Part shown: positions 1 through 14,010 of the stretch, one piece after another | Numbering within the stretch: the stretch's first letter is position 1 | Layout of the letters: each line of letters opens with the position of its first letter | NCBI RefSeq assembly: GCF_017562075.2 | Contig: NC_054083.1 | Coordinates: 46,245,269-46,309,268, forward strand | Reading direction: 5' to 3' | DNA: 64,000 nucleotides | DNA from: Anopheles merus | Taxonomy: Eukaryota > Arthropoda > Insecta > Diptera > Culicidae | Made by a program: the position numbers and the translations under genes | The notes under the pieces: model-generated | Database searches by the model: none | What the model saw: the letters and a program-made list of their open reading frames with translations, nothing else | Told to the model about the DNA's origin: nothing

Positions 1-421
1 GGGGGGGGGGTATTATTTTGCCCAAAATGCTTCTTTCCTAAGGGTGACAGCATTACACGTCACTTCATGGGCAGATCTCGCCCCACCGGGGGGAAAATAT
101 GTCTCTACAGCCGCACTCCATTTTATTCACCATTTCCATTCCTTTCGGCTGCAATTTCGACCGAAAGGGCAAATTTTCATTCATTGAATTAGCAGCAGTG
201 AGGGAAAGCAAAAACCCGGGGAGCAGGGGGCTCAAAGGTGATATACAGAATTTATGTCACTGTGACAGCAGTTTTTATTTCGTGTGTCTGTGTGCGTGTG
301 TGTCTATATAAAAAAGGAAAGCGGTCAAACATGACGGTAAAATAAAGTTATGAGAATGGAAAAAGCTAACGTTGGACGTAGGATAAAAAGGAACGTAATG
401 GCTTCTCTTTTTTCTTTCGCG

Positions 422-432
422 CTCTCTCTCTA

Positions 433-499
<67 letters not shown>

Positions 500-508
500 T
501 TCTCTCTC
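422..508. repeat. (CT)n microsatellite
   Basis: Nearly pure CT dinucleotide repeat of about 87 bp with a few TA and TT interruptions. On the minus strand it is (GA)n, which in flies is the type of sequence bound by GAGA factor. That role is only inferred here. It produces spurious Arg/Glu and Leu/Ser open frames on the two strands. Confidence 0.95.
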
Positions 509-1267
509 GCTCCGTCTCACTATCTGCGTGGTATCCCTGTATCGTTTATCAAATCCAAACTCCCATCCACCCCGCCGCTGTCCGCTCGCTGTGTGGTTTG
601 GGGGCAAATGCAATTGATTAGTGATCATCGTCGTAAAGCTGATTAATGAAAATGGGTTTTTGTGCAAATGCAATATTTATTACCAGCCAGCTATGCAAGC
701 CAGCTATTTGCAACACAGCCAACTCTATTGGCGGATGGCGTGGCATTGGAATAGTATGCCCCGTGCGCGCTAGGGTGGATCAGAAGAACGTGGGCAAAAC
801 TAATCGAAATGAATTTCTATCCAACGCACCCAAACTGTGTATGGCATGGCAGGCTCTCGCGGGGATGTAGGGTGTTTGGAAGGCGGCGAGTGCGGTTCCA
901 CAGTTTGCTGATGTTCAATTAAGGGCTCTACAAACTAATTCAATTCCAATGAGCAAACCATAAATACATCCTTTTTTGATAGTGGGTTCTAGGTTTTTTT
1001 TGTTTACGACCGTACCGTGTATCATATCTAACCGCCAAGCTTTATCGCCGATGGGCGGGAAGGATAAAAAGTAACCTTACACTGTTTTACCGGCTCGTCA
1101 AAAGCGTGCAGCCTGCCAATGACGCACACACACACGCGATCAGTTTACATTTTGTTTCGTCACAAATGTAAATTAAATTATTTGTCATTTTAACCTTATT
1201 CGTGTTTATTGAACACAAAGAATATCCACTAATTAAATCCAAAAATATCTCTGTTTTTCGTTGTTGA

Positions 1268-1285
1268 TTGCATACATTTAGGCGC
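1268..1285 (-). promoter_or_regulatory. Su(Hw)-like insulator motif, near-consensus copy
   Basis: The + strand reads TTGCATACATTTAGGCGC, the exact window consensus. It has both halves of the bipartite motif: the TTGCATAC core and the TTTAGGCGC GC-rich end. It sits in a local AT-rich stretch (about 1140-1400). It is one of only two good copies in the first 20.9 kb. Assignment to Su(Hw) rests on resemblance to the fly motif as I remember it. Confidence 0.6.
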
Positions 1286-1970
1286 AACGGTTTAGAGCAA
1301 ATATGCAGCATTCACGTCAAACACAGCTTTATAGGAACAATATTGCACATTAATTAAATGCTATCAAACTTCAATTTGTTCAAACATCCAAGCAGGTATT
1401 ACAGATTTCCCTTTGCAGTGCACTCATTCGTTTGCATTAGTCGTGCACTTCAATATCAAGTGCTTTTTAATAATTCGAAAACGCTGCACACTAAAACTCC
1501 GCATGTGTATACCATTTGCCTCAATCGTCTATTTATTACCATCTTTGCTGCAACAGCAAACGGCTCGCCCGGTCACCAATTTAAAGCTAAACACTCTCGA
1601 AAACGTTTTCCACCCCGGAGCTCGGTTTAAGTTTTTAGTACACTCTTCATAAGGGGCAAATTACAAACAGACCATGTTCGGGTGAATAAATGACTCTGGG
1701 CTCTCACGGTACGGCAAGCAAGGGGAGAAAAGGGACAGCGTCTGACATCCCCGAAAGCGCAACTCTTGTCCCGTTTTCCACCTCATCCTCCCTCGTGCAC
1801 TCTTTGGTCGAACTTTAGCCGGGTCAGTCAGTGCGCTTGCGAGCTCCCGGTCTCGGTCTGTTAGCCACGGTGCGCCGCCCCGCAAAGCACTTCCAGCACT
1901 GCTGTCGTTCGATATTTTCCAGCGGTACATGCACTTCCGAAGCTATAAAATAATAAATTTCTATTTCCAA

Positions 1971-1988
1971 CCCCCCCCCCCCCCCCCC
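1971..1988. repeat. Poly-C run (18 C)
   Basis: Uninterrupted homopolymer of 18 cytosines. Similar runs occur at 43349-43360 and 49487-49501. Such runs are prone to slippage and sequencing error. Confidence 0.95.
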
Positions 1989-2063
1989 TTGACCAACACC
2001 TCAAGGCAAGTGAAACTTTCAACTTTTCCATGTAGCCACCGGCAGCGACTGCTTTCGGTGTAC

Positions 2064-2065
<2 letters not shown>

Positions 2066-2096
<31 letters not shown>
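2066..2096. repeat. (GT)n microsatellite
   Basis: About 31 bp of uninterrupted GT dinucleotides. Confidence 0.95.
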
Positions 2097-2099
<3 letters not shown>

Positions 2100-3491
2100 T
2101 TTTTTCTTTTTACACCCCTCCCGAAAAGCGCCGCAGCCAAAGCCCGGGTAGTCGGTCACCGTAAATAGTAAACATTTGTTTTAACACCTTCACACTGCTC
2201 GGCCCTCCCTCTGTGCAGCGAGGCCAGCGAATGGTCCACGCAGCAGGCGTTCCAAGGTGGCTCTGCGCAATAAACTTGCCTGCCGTATGGTTTGGCTTTC
2301 TGCAGGATACCCACCAGTGCAAGATACCGGTGCGGTACATTACTTCTGGCACCGGCAGCATCGGCTCCTGCTGGTGCTAGGTGTGAAGAAGTCTGGTTTG
2401 GGCCGGCTGGGTCGCCGGCAAAACTATTGGCCAACCGCCATGACAGCTTCTCAGAAGGGGTAGAGGGTTTAGGCGAACCGAAAATAACTGAAACAATGGT
2501 TGCGAATGCGTTACCTTGAAATCGCAGCAAACGAGAGGAAACACTTGGAAAAAGCTACCTTTGTTTGCCGACCGTGACAAGTCTACCCGCCGGACGCACA
2601 AACGAGTGGCTTAAGTTTGCTTCGCTATATTTTTTTTTGCGCAAGTTGAACGCTTGTTTAGCGAAGAACAGAGTTGAGCGTTGTCCGTTTTACGTGTGGA
2701 ATGTGAAATCGATGTTTGTTGTATCTTTTCCCAGGGACTTTCTCAGAGCCATTTTGCTCTTAATTTTCTGAAAACAGTCCATTAAATCGCACATGATGAA
2801 CATCATGCCACACACACACGCACGATTCGCCTTCAATCTGACCCTGACATAACCTTTGCACCGTGCCCCTTTGCTGTCGTCCCGAGGATGGGAAAGCTTA
2901 TTAATATGCACCGGCTGAATATCGGGAACAAACAACACTGCAATGCAAATAGCAAATATTTGTGTTGTTTCCATCATGTTTCCCATCGTGGATGAGGAGG
3001 AGCAGAAGCAGCCGGCAGACACACGTGCCGTTGTCCTGTCCATCACGATGAGTAGACAAAAGGGCAGGGGAAGGCTTTGACAGGTCACCAATACAGCTGG
3101 GACACCTTCCAGCTGTTGCCGGGGCCGCATTGCCGTGCTGTGAATAATGAATATCAAATGGAAATCAGTGTGCAATTTGGCCCTCCGCTGGGATGGGTCA
3201 ATTAGGAGGGTAACCTTCCTGGGACCTTCACACACCATTAGCGGTGAAGGTAGCAGCATGTTAAGTTTAGTGTAGATTCCTTGCAACTATGTTTATTTTT
3301 CAAGTATTTGTAAGCAAACTTGCAAAACAACGCAATGCTTCACAAAGCCCTTGATGTTTGGCGTTTTCAATGGCATTTGAAACATATTTTCTTGATCAAA
3401 GTCCGTGATATTCTATGTAAATCACTCTTTATAATCAATTGGAATATATAAAAAAGGAATCAGATTAAACATCGGTTAGTTTTGTTGTGAC

Positions 3492-3505
3492 CAGCGCCAC
3501 TTAGC
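3492..3505 (-). promoter_or_regulatory. Weak CTCF-like motif
   Basis: The + strand reads CAGCGCCACTTAGC. The reverse complement contains AAGTGGCGCTG, close to the fly CTCF core AGGTGGCGCT with one change. A second AGCGCC follows immediately at 3503. The site lies in an AT-rich island (about 3290-3790) that has no Su(Hw)-like motif. Confidence 0.3.
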
Positions 3506-6500
3506 GCCAAACGCCTCAAGCCAAATCCAGCCAAACTCACCGAGCGAACCCTGTAATAGGCCTTTTTAACGTCAGGTTATATTGTATCAATAATAGTGAT
3601 AGATAGTTGCTGAGGTCAGAAAGGATCAGATGCGCCGATCCTCGTTCTTTATCACGAGACACACACGAGGAACACGACATGTTACAGGAAAATAAAACAT
3701 AATATTGTAAATCCAAAAGTACGTCAAAGTAATCACAATAGTTTCAAGTCACTTAAACCTTAAAATAATCTCCAGCTTATCTCAAACTGCTGTCTTACCC
3801 TATTAACTACTGGCTCTGCACGGTTAGGTACGCTGGCATCTTGGTTGCCCTACACTACCAATACACCAACTCATTTTGTCCCTTTACATCCCAAGAAACA
3901 GTTGCAACATTCTCCCGTAACCTGTTTGTGCTTCATTTCAAAAATCAGTGTCTTGGAATGCACACGAGCAAAGGTTGCAAATGGTAAATGCATTGCACAG
4001 CGCTTACGCTCACAAACAACGAGTCTGTCCTCAGATAGAAAACTGCTTTTCGTACGCTGGTAATGTTCATTTCATTTTCCACCGAACTGATACCGGTTTG
4101 TGATACCGTGAATGTGAGCAGAATGCTTCTGCTGTGTTTCTATTTTGCTTCATTTTTTTCAGCTTGTTCTGTCGGGGGTCAGGATTGCTTTTGGAAAGCT
4201 TTTCAACCGCTCGAAGGAAATCGAAACGCAAAAATCACAATCCGACAGCGAAAGAATAATCCCAACCTTCGCTTGCTTCTGCCGCTGTACGTGTTCTTAT
4301 CTTGGCAGCAAGGGCAAAGCAAGTATAAACAATCGCATTCGTTCATTTGTTTCACTTGCTGCCATCCCGCGGCAGCACACATGCTACTCTAACGACTCGG
4401 TGAAAGACGGCGGGTTCTGCTGCTGCTTTTCATCGGAATGTTCATTTCCAAAGTGCAGCCATGAATGTGGTTACAAGCGCGACATACTTCTGCCCGTTTC
4501 AGTGGACCTCGTGAGTGCGCGTGTATCAATGCCACGTTGGATCAAAGCGGAGATTGCGGGATGTGAGTGAGACGAAAATGAGCTTTTTCGGGTGGTGCTG
4601 TGTCGGATCGATTTCTGGTGCCGGCGAAGCAAGTGCAATGCTAGAGAATGTGTTCTGTTAACTGAAACTCGCTGCAGTGTAAATGCTTCAGCGTACGATA
4701 CTGTCAAAAAGGCAAGCTGACTGATAGCTGTATGCAAAGACGATCTAATCAAACGATACAATAACGCTTTCTGTCTTGTGGAGGAAATTGTACTGCTCCT
4801 GTTCGGGGCATTACAGTGATGCAATGCCATTTTTTGTGACGCAAAACTGGTACACTTTTATATTTCATTTTCCTCCCGCGAACTGAAAACTGTAAATTGA
4901 TTGCCACTTTGGGGAAATGGTACAACATCCGCCAGATTAATGCTTCCACCCATTCTAACAAACGGGTCCTGTCCACCATCCCCCTTTCGCGATCCTTTTT
5001 GCGCCAAGACAGTTGGCCAATAAATAGTAGAAGAGGAAGAAAAAAACAACTCTACCGGGAAACACAAAAACTACCTTTCAAATCAACTTTCCGCGTCAGT
5101 CTAACCCGCTGCGAAATAAACCGGAACCGTACGAACGCAACATTATTAAATTCATGTTGTGCATTTCCGGCAATTCAAGATTCGCCGACTCCGCCACACC
5201 CCATCAAAAGCGTTTTGTTTTGCCACAAAGTTTTCTACCACGAGAGACCAACAACGGGGTAAAAACTGAACGAACGGGCTTGTCTCTCTTTCTTCCTTAC
5301 TCCAGTTTGGCATCTTGATGCAACTCCGTCTGAGGGAGTGTGTGTGGTTTAAAAACCAGAGGGTGTGAAGCTGAAGCTGAAGAGAAGGTGGTGTGTACTG
5401 CACGTCACTCATTCGGGAGCTTTTGGACTGTACCGACACATACACGCACCGACACACACACGCATAAACGTGCCCAAAGGGTTGCCTTTCGATTCGTTTC
5501 GGGAAAGCATTAGGTTTGCCGTGTGATGGATGTGGTAATAGTTGGAAAATAAAGGCTCAAACTTTGTCCCTCCCACCCCAGCTAGTAGCCGTTGTTACGT
5601 ACGTGGTTGCATTTTTCTTCTTCTAAACTTACCCACACACTTACTGCACGGCTATTGCTTCGTTTTCAAGCAACGGTTTCTTTGTGCACTGGCTTAATGT
5701 TAAACCGTCCCCGAACGTGTTCTACAAATACGACGTACAACTTTATCTCAGCGGTTTCTTCCGCAGTACTTTTAGTTCAGTTTAGTTAGTAAGGTAAGTT
5801 GGAGTTTTCGGTCTAAGTACGAGTTGTAATGAGAATATGGAAGTTCTTTTATTGCGTTTTTTTTTAAATTAAATTGCCTACTCTAGCCTAATTGAACTGC
5901 ATACAGACTTTGTTTCTCTGTCTTATTAATTTAGTTCAATTTATATTTCCCATTAAAATGTACAAAATATTACCAAAATTGTAAAATTATAGAGCTACTC
6001 AGGGATCTTTTGGATGGGGCCGCCTGGTGGTTTTCAGATAGAAACAAAGATCATTCTAACAGATTGAACGGAGAACAGTTTATGTACATATCATACAGGA
6101 GAGATACTTCTCAACATGTAATGCAAGTAAACAGAAGTTTTATAGTAACTTATGTTTTTTTAAATGATTTCAAGATATATTTTGTTCCTAATAATTATTA
6201 CCGAAAGCCAATAAAGCTTACATACGACATAATTATTCGACTTTCATCCTTTTCTCGCTCATTTAAGTTGCCTTTTATTCTACCAAGAACAAAACTTTGC
6301 CCACCAAACACACACAGCAACAATGCAAATGTCTTCCCGCAACTGGCTCATCGACTTTACTGCACCGACCGAAAAGGTCATCCGTAACAAAACAAAAAAA
6401 AGAAGAAGCAAAACAGTTACTAGCACACCACTACCACCCCACGTTTGAAAGTGTTTCTTTGAGTGTAACACGCTCGGACCACTTTTTGCAGAGCACCGGC

Positions 6501-7398
6501 AAATGCACAACAAATGAAGAGCAGCAACAATACTTTAACACACAGACACACCCACACGTGCACTACCGAGCAAATTGTGAGGATTGAAGTGTGTGAAGCA
6601 ACTTTTCCATTTTGCTGTTGCGACACCAACTTACACAAGCCACTTACATCGCCACTAAGGACCGTCCGCCGCCGCGCTATCCTCGCGGTGTCAGTGTTTT
6701 GCTTTACGTTCTCAATTTTGCATACTTTTTGTCTATAGTTTAGCCTTCTTTTTTTGTGGGACAATTTTCAAACAAAAGCATCCCAACTGGAGACATGCTC
6801 CTCGCGGGCAGGGAAAGATGCTCTGCCCCGAAAGAAGGTGCTTCGCTCCCGTAAGCTAGAAACAATACAAATGAGGTTATATTTGCATTTTTCCCTCGGT
6901 TAACTTCTGCGTCATCGGGTGGAGCAAAATAAAGGGGGAAAGTTTTCTGGGAGGTCATGTAAGGATCGCACAAAAAAAGTATGGCGGTAGTAAAAGACAA
7001 CATTGGAATAGGTCAGGAAAGTAAAAAAAAACTATCTCACTAGTACGTTGGATGCACAGTGGTTTGGTACAGCGATGGAGGCATGGATTGGTTTTTCAGC
7101 AAAATTATAACATTTATTCTGAATAGCTAATAAATTAATGGAAAGTAAAGTTTGAGTAAACGCAACGCAAACCCTACGAAAGAATACTTCTGGCAGAAAA
7201 AGTGGGATATTTTATTTACTATCAGTAGTGGATAATTGCAATGCCACTGAAGCCGCATTGTTGTTATAAGACGTAAACTAAACATCATCTCTTTTCACGC
7301 TATATTTATGTTAAATTGTATTAGGTGTAGAGAAAGAGACGCACATAACCCCAGCCACAGTTGGGATACATCAGGCGCTTCAGGGTTAATTGTGTTTG

Positions 7399-7414
7399 TA
7401 GCGCCATCTGCCGA
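7399..7414 (-). promoter_or_regulatory. CTCF-like binding motif
   Basis: The + strand reads TAGCGCCATCTGCCGA. The reverse complement TCGGCAGATGGCGCTA fits the insect CTCF consensus, in which an AGATGGCGCTA-type core is preceded by a GC-containing block. It lies in the AT-rich island 7020-7780, about 25 bp after a degenerate Su(Hw)-like sequence (7362-7378). CTCF orthologues occur in mosquitoes. Binding here is inference. Confidence 0.45.
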
Positions 7415-10257
7415 TAAACACTGGAGATATAGCTATATGATCGAATCGAACGTTAGGATTTATTAACACGCTTACTTATCAACGTTTTAGAATGGCTAAA
7501 ATTTAAGCAAAAATAAGAAATTCAGATACCATGTTAACTTGTTATTCATAAAATGATTTCACTATTTGCTCAGTGATTGTTTCTCAGTTTCATTTCAATG
7601 TATACCATACACTACCTACCACTAACGCTCTCTACCGGAAATGAACCGTACTTAAATTATGATTAAAGGTCTTAAAGATCACACAAATATGTGGATGATT
7701 TTTCAACCAGTACAAAACGAACTTAAATATTTTTTTTTTAATTTTTTGGCGTATATTTCCATGAACAAAATCCAAATTTCCAAACAGCACTAAACTTACC
7801 ACTTGCAATCGTTTAAATTCACCTCAAGTAGATGTACGAGTAGAGTAGAAACCCCTGTAATTAAATTAACAGCGCCTCTATTCTGCTCAACAATTGTATG
7901 TCCCTTCATGCCACTCGACCAAACTTTAAAGCAACACTACAACTTTCCCAACAAGCCCTTCTTCCACCGAGAAAAAAAAGCCAAAATACGCTCACACCAT
8001 CCTGCACCAATCCCAACCGGTGACCGGTTTCGCTCAAATGCACTTTTTAAACCCACGCGAAAGCCAACAGACCGACCTTTTCCGGGCCCGCCCGGCCACT
8101 CAAAACCACCACAGCGTTACTTTGCCGACTGCACTTTGATGTGCCAGTTGCCCGTTCGCACGCGCTTTCCAGCTCGGCTCCACGCGCCAGTAGTTTGTGC
8201 CACGCATTTCGGTACCATTTTCGTGCTGCACTGGGTTAATCCTGTTCCTGCGTCCCACTTTCAGGCTGCACTAGTATGGCTGTGTGTGTGTGTGTGTTTG
8301 GGTCCGTATTTTATTCGCGCCATATCCTGAATGTCTTTTTTATCTACCCAAGCAGCGTTGCGGCTGCTGTTGTGTGTCGCGTTGGCGCTTAATGCTACGC
8401 GGAAATGACACCAAAAAAAAAACGAAGCAGTAAGTGTGTCTACTATCTTCCACAAACGGAGTGGGCAATGTTAGCAGAATGAAGAGAGACAAAACACACA
8501 CACACAAAAAAAACCTCCACAAAAGTAGGAATGAAGAATCAACCGTCGCACCAAAAAAAAAAACCCCCCTCCCAAGCCCAACACTAAGTCGCTGACTAAC
8601 ACAAAAGACCGGAAGCGAACCTTTCGCTGCAGCAGCAACAAAAAAACAACGCTGTTTCGCTCGTTCGCCCTTGGTGTGAGCGGCTGTGCGGTCGCTAATG
8701 CAAATGGATTTTGCTGCCACTATTCTTGCCCAGTCCTTTCGCTCTTCTTCACGGGTAAGTTTGCAAAACCAACTTGACGAAGAAAAAGAGGGAAGAAAAC
8801 ACTAGTTTTCCCACCCAACTATTCCTACACTATCATAGTGTGTTTGTGTTTGTGTGTGTGTTTGGGCTAGTTTCTTCATTGTCGTCGACGGACGGACGGA
8901 CCCGAAAGCGAACACAAACGGGACAAATCTGTACCACTCTCCCTCTCCCTGTCTCTCTCTCTCTCCCGCGGGCTGTGCAGACACTACGTAGCAAAGTGTC
9001 AAATTTATGATTTTTGCTAAAATAGAAAATTAAACAATGAAACACCGCGGGACAGTGCAAGCGGCCCTTTTGCTAATGACCTGGCTGCACGCGAAAAATC
9101 GCTGCACCCCACGGCGTGGTGGGTGGTCGTTTTCGTTTACGTTCGCTGCGCTGTACTGTCCGCGGTCGGCGACTTGGCTCAGCTTTTCCGGTGCGCTGGG
9201 ATCGTTTTGACTTTCCGTCAAGCCAGCCGCCCCACCCCCGTCTAGCTCGATCAAGCCGGGCGATCTTTTTGCTGGCTCGGGTCTACCGCTTGCGCTCTCG
9301 CTTTCTTTAAGCCAAACAAATGGAAACAGCTTTTTCGGGTGACACGCAGCGCAGCGCCGAAACGACTAATGTTTAGTGCCAGCGCTGGGTGATTTTTCTA
9401 TCCCTGCCCACTCCCCCACTATTCATACTGTTTCATTCTAGTACAGTTGCAGTCGGTCACTCGCTGTGTGTCTTTGTGTGCAGACAAAACAAAAAAAAGC
9501 TACCCACTTGCAACTAATTCAATTCCATGGCGCGAGCCAGATTGTTCCTGCTGCTGGTGGACGGGCCTTTGGGTTTAACCGGACAGGGTAGAGCGAAAAA
9601 TAGTGTTTCCTTCCGTGCCGTGCTGCGGTACCGTACCGCTTCCTGTGCGCACAAACTACCCAGGGATCGTGCGGAAACCATGGTGGTGGGAGACAGTGAG
9701 GGACAATTTAGGTATCGCGTTGGTGTGCAAGTGCGCATCGTAACGCCCCGCAAGGGGTTGACGGTGTGTGTAGCTTGTGCGCTTATTGCCAGTTGGAAAG
9801 GGCCGCCAAAAAGTTTAATGTTGTGTCGGCGAAAGTACGCCCAGCGAGAAGGATTGCTCCAATTGGTTGACGAGCGGGAGCGCGCACTGTGTTCGATACA
9901 TTTTATTCTATTTTAAGACGAGCGGCGAGCTTTTGCGGTGGGTTTGTTCTTGCATGCCCGTTGCATCAGCTGATTTAATAACACGGACAGGGTACAGTAC
10001 GACCAGCAAAGCGGCATCGTGACTTTTATTTTAAACTTAAATTATTCGTCTGCATTGCTATTGCTTATATAATTTATATTATTTTTATTATTATTTTCAA
10101 TCTTTTTATATACCAGTAGTGGCAGGAATTCAATACTAAAATTATTGAATTGGTATACAAGGGAAACAAGGTTTATTATTTGAAAGGTTGTTTGTTTGAA
10201 ATCACATTAATTTAATCTTACTTATGAACTTACTTAACTTATTCTCTTCTGGCAGAT

Positions 10258-10651
<394 letters not shown>

Positions 10652-11060
10652 TTGTTTTTTTGCTCCACTGCTTAACTGCTTAAAAATCAGTTTATTTGTT
10701 AAATTATTCCTGTCCGCTTCTGGTTGCCTGTTGCTCATGGTGCCTCTCTAACTCCACCAAAGCCCCGATTCAGACAGACATTTCTGACGACAGCTGGACT
10801 CGCCCATACGCCCATCCCCTCGGCCGAGCCCGGCTGGCGTAGAACCGGAATCGGGCGTGTGAGCTTTGATTTACAATTTTATAATCCAAAAACCAAACAA
10901 TGTCCAGCACAAGGAGCTCCAGCGCCGACTACCACTGGGAGACGGATGGATCCCTTTTTGCCGGGCAGCGAGAGAGAGAGCAGATGGAGTTCCCCGCATC
11001 CGTTGGCAATGCATTGCTGTGTGTTGCTGTCAATTAAGTTCGGTCTAGAGGTTTGCGCCT

Positions 11061-11085
11061 CTCCACTCCACTCCACTCCACTCCA
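11061..11085. repeat. (CTCCA)5 tandem repeat
   Basis: Five perfect copies of a 5-bp unit in tandem. Confidence 0.9.
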
Positions 11086-12016
11086 GCGTTGGATATTTTG
11101 TGGGGGAAGGAAGCAGGATTTACGGGGTGCTGTTATGGATTTGTTACGTGCACTGGACCGTGGAAAAAGGGGAGGGACGATTTTTACCCCGAATAAAATG
11201 TTACCACCATTCGGCAATTGAGAGCAGAAGGGAGACGGGACCGTGGACGTTCAAGGACCCCATTCGCTAGAGCAGCATGATGTCGGAGGCTGAGAGCTCC
11301 GACGGACAGGGATATGAGGAAGAGAGGGGACTGTTTCGTGTTTTTGGTGAAAGCGGAGAATAAATTCCACTTCAACTCACCCTTTGCAACCGCAGCACAG
11401 ACGCACGAGCGTACGCTGTTTGACAAAGGCGAGCTTGAAGGAGGTTGGGCGAACAATTTGAGAAATTTCGTTTCGAAAGCCACCCACCAAATAACGGAAT
11501 AGCTCGAGACCCCAGGAAGCATCGGTGATTTCCCAAACGCTGGCGGGGAAGCGCATTCGGGTCCACGGGGTATCGGTATGATTGTGCCGAGTTCCAGCCC
11601 TTTTCACATTTCCTGTCTCGGGTGCGGTACCTTCCGGAGGTGATTGAGAAATGGGCCACCGACCGGCTGGACCGAGCGAAACAAACAAAGCTGGACATGG
11701 TTTGTTTCAGCTAGGAACTGTGAAACGGTGGAAGCTGTGGAGCATTCTAGCAGTTCCAGCATTTTAACATAATATAAAACTGAATTATGCTTTGTAAAGC
11801 AGGCCGTGCCGCGGAAAATTGCAGATAATCTACGGAAATAAGGCGCTGGTGGGGAAGAGGACACGCTGTAGCATATTAGTTTCTGAGAAATCTGGTTTGA
11901 TTTTCGCAATTGAAAATGATTACTTCAGGGAATATGACTAGTTTAAAAACCGACTTTGAATCATTTTCGAAATTCCACAGCTTGTCCCCTTGAGCTTCGC
12001 TTAGGTCGTGTAAAGT

Positions 12017-12034
12017 GCGCCTAAAGGTAGGCAA
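12017..12034 (+). promoter_or_regulatory. Su(Hw)-like insulator motif
   Basis: Reads GCGCCTAAAGGTAGGCAA, matching the reverse-complement consensus GCGCCTAAATGTATGCAA at 16 of 18 positions. It lies in an AT-rich island (11920-12240). A partial core, ATGCATACGTTA, occurs about 110 bp downstream at 12128. This is the last good copy before an 8.9-kb gap that contains the gene. Confidence 0.5.
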
Positions 12035-12524
12035 TATAAATATTTTCTTTCCTCTGAGTTTTTGATACTTACGATATAGCTAGTAATATCGTACTGATTA
12101 ACAATTAGCAATAACTTTTCAATAAACATGCATACGTTATTCTTGAACTCCATACTGACCATTTTAATAGAATTACACTGTTAAAGGCAGGCATAGATTA
12201 CATGCAAACACAAAAAGCAAATATCAAAACACAACTCACTTTTACACTTTTCCACTCTTCCGCTTCGTCACGCTGATCACTCCCGAACCTGGCCGTACGG
12301 TACGTAATGAGCGCACAAGTGTTGTACTACTATCCTGCCCAAGGGTGATATTTGGATGGAAAATGGAAAATGAATGGAAAATGAAAAGCAGTGATTTTCC
12401 GGGACAGTATCCACTTCAACAAAAATGGAAACGGGATCATCAAGGCTAGGGGTAAAAGATCTCTAAACTTGCTTCCAGTGCGCTGAATGCTAAATAAAGT
12501 GCCGGCGAGCAACAACACTACTAC

Positions 12525-12554
12525 CATCATCATCATCATCATCATCATCATCAT
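12525..12554. repeat. (CAT)n trinucleotide repeat
   Basis: Ten CAT units in tandem. A related but imperfect CAT/GCA tract occurs at about 40665-40735. Confidence 0.95.
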
Positions 12555-12787
12555 TACTCTTCATTTTATATTCACCCGGATAATGATTATAATCCATAAT
12601 AATTGTGTTCATAAATTACAATATTTTGCGTTTCAAGTGCCCGTTCCAGTGGAGGCATCGCGTTTGCACCTCCCTAACTACGGTTAGTGCACACTCTGCT
12701 ACGGTTTTGCCAACGGTTTGTAAAGACAGCATTGCCTACGACGCCTAGCCGATAGACGCTTCCAATTCGCTACAACACAGGCACATG

Positions 12788-12804
12788 AAGCGCCCCTAGA
12801 GTGA
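12788..12804 (-). promoter_or_regulatory. Possible CTCF-like motif
   Basis: The + strand reads AAGCGCCCCTAGAGTGA. The reverse complement TCACTCTAGGGGCGCTT resembles the general CTCF core, a CACT block followed by AGGGGGCGC, with spacing differences. It is in moderately GC-rich DNA and is weaker than the site at 14011. Confidence 0.3.
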
Positions 12805-14010
12805 CTCGAAACGAAGAGTGCTGCCACCGACCTTACACTGCTCCCGGTGCGCCATTTGGCTGCATTTAAAACGGTAAACATTAGCGTCAAAACTGGCGTC
12901 CTAGCTAGACGTCAGACGCCCCTGAAAGCTTCACAGACCCCGGGGCGTGGGTAAAAAGGAGTTACGACGATGGCAACAGATTTGCTTAAGTGTGATCTTA
13001 ACTTCTCAAGACTGCTCGTGATAATTTCTGGCCATCTCACGACGGCCACTTACCCCCGACGGCACCACTTCACCCGCAAAGACCCCCCCGGCAGGGTACT
13101 ACTAATCCCTTGCGGGATGGTAGGCTGGAATGGTGCTCCGCCACAGCCACGTCCTGATTTATTCCATTCCGGGATGGTTTGTTTTCCCGTGGGGCCAGCC
13201 GCCTCTAATGGTTGTTGTAGCAGCATCAGCGAGATGACTCTTTTCGCCGGCACGAACAGGTATGTACATCTCAATTAATCTCGACCGTTAGCAAGGGGAA
13301 TGTGACGGTGGTGTGTGAATCATTCGCTTGCGCTGCAAGAGAATTTGCACCGCTCAGCAGCAAACGCCGTAGCATCATCGTTTTAAGGCAAGCTTTGCAG
13401 GTCCGCTGGTGAAAGAAGAACCTTTCGTTATCATCACTACCCACTTACCTGTCGTACACGACGGTGGTGGTGGTGGTGACGATGATCACGGCACTGTGTC
13501 CGGCACGCGCTTGCCGCTGCTGATGCAGTCGTTTTGCCGTCAGCCAGAAATCATTTGTTGAATCATCGTTTCTATTATGGTACAAGGATGGAGCGGGATG
13601 CCATTTTGCGCTGCCGTAACTCAAGAAAAACATAAGCCAAAAAGGTGCAGCACTGGTAGGTGCCGGGATGGAAAACCTTCCGAAGAGTAGCCAGCAGCTT
13701 GTGCTTCTTCTGCAATAAGCTAAATAAATTTCACGCTTACTAAGTGGTAGCAAACTGGGAAGGAGTGCTGTATACCTAGTGCTAGGAGTAAGGATAAAAG
13801 TCAAATAAATAACCATTTTTGCCAAGTGCACAGCGGAAAATGAAGCAAGCTGTTATGAGTACTGGGTACACAAAATGACTAATTTTCGTCCTTGTTTTGT
13901 ATTGTTCAAAGGTTTTTATTTGCATTTTATTTAATTCTGACTAAATAAGTCTTTAATTAGTCAATCTTACTAATGCGAGACATTTCGGATTGCCTCAATG
14001 TACAATCACA

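Larger units (their letters stand above)
1..10257. other. Non-coding block upstream of the triplet-repeat tract
   Basis: I find no supportable gene here. The longest open frames (for example 2690-3286 minus, 198 codons, and 9527-9916 plus) have no recognisable domain, no clear splice borders and composition typical of chance frames. AT-rich islands lie at roughly 3290-3790, 5820-6260 and 7020-7780. The block holds one Su(Hw)-like motif (1268), two CTCF-like motifs (3492, 7399), a long CT tract, a poly-C run and a GT tract. Many short A- and C-runs occur at 8400-8580. Confidence 0.6.

Noticed and set aside
2690..3286. 198-codon minus-strand open frame
   Set aside because: No recognisable domain, biased toward low-information stretches, and no splice or start context that stands out.
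6010..6387. 125-codon plus-strand frame in an AT-rich segment
   Set aside because: No ATG in good context, no recognisable family, and no splice support. Composition follows the local AT content.
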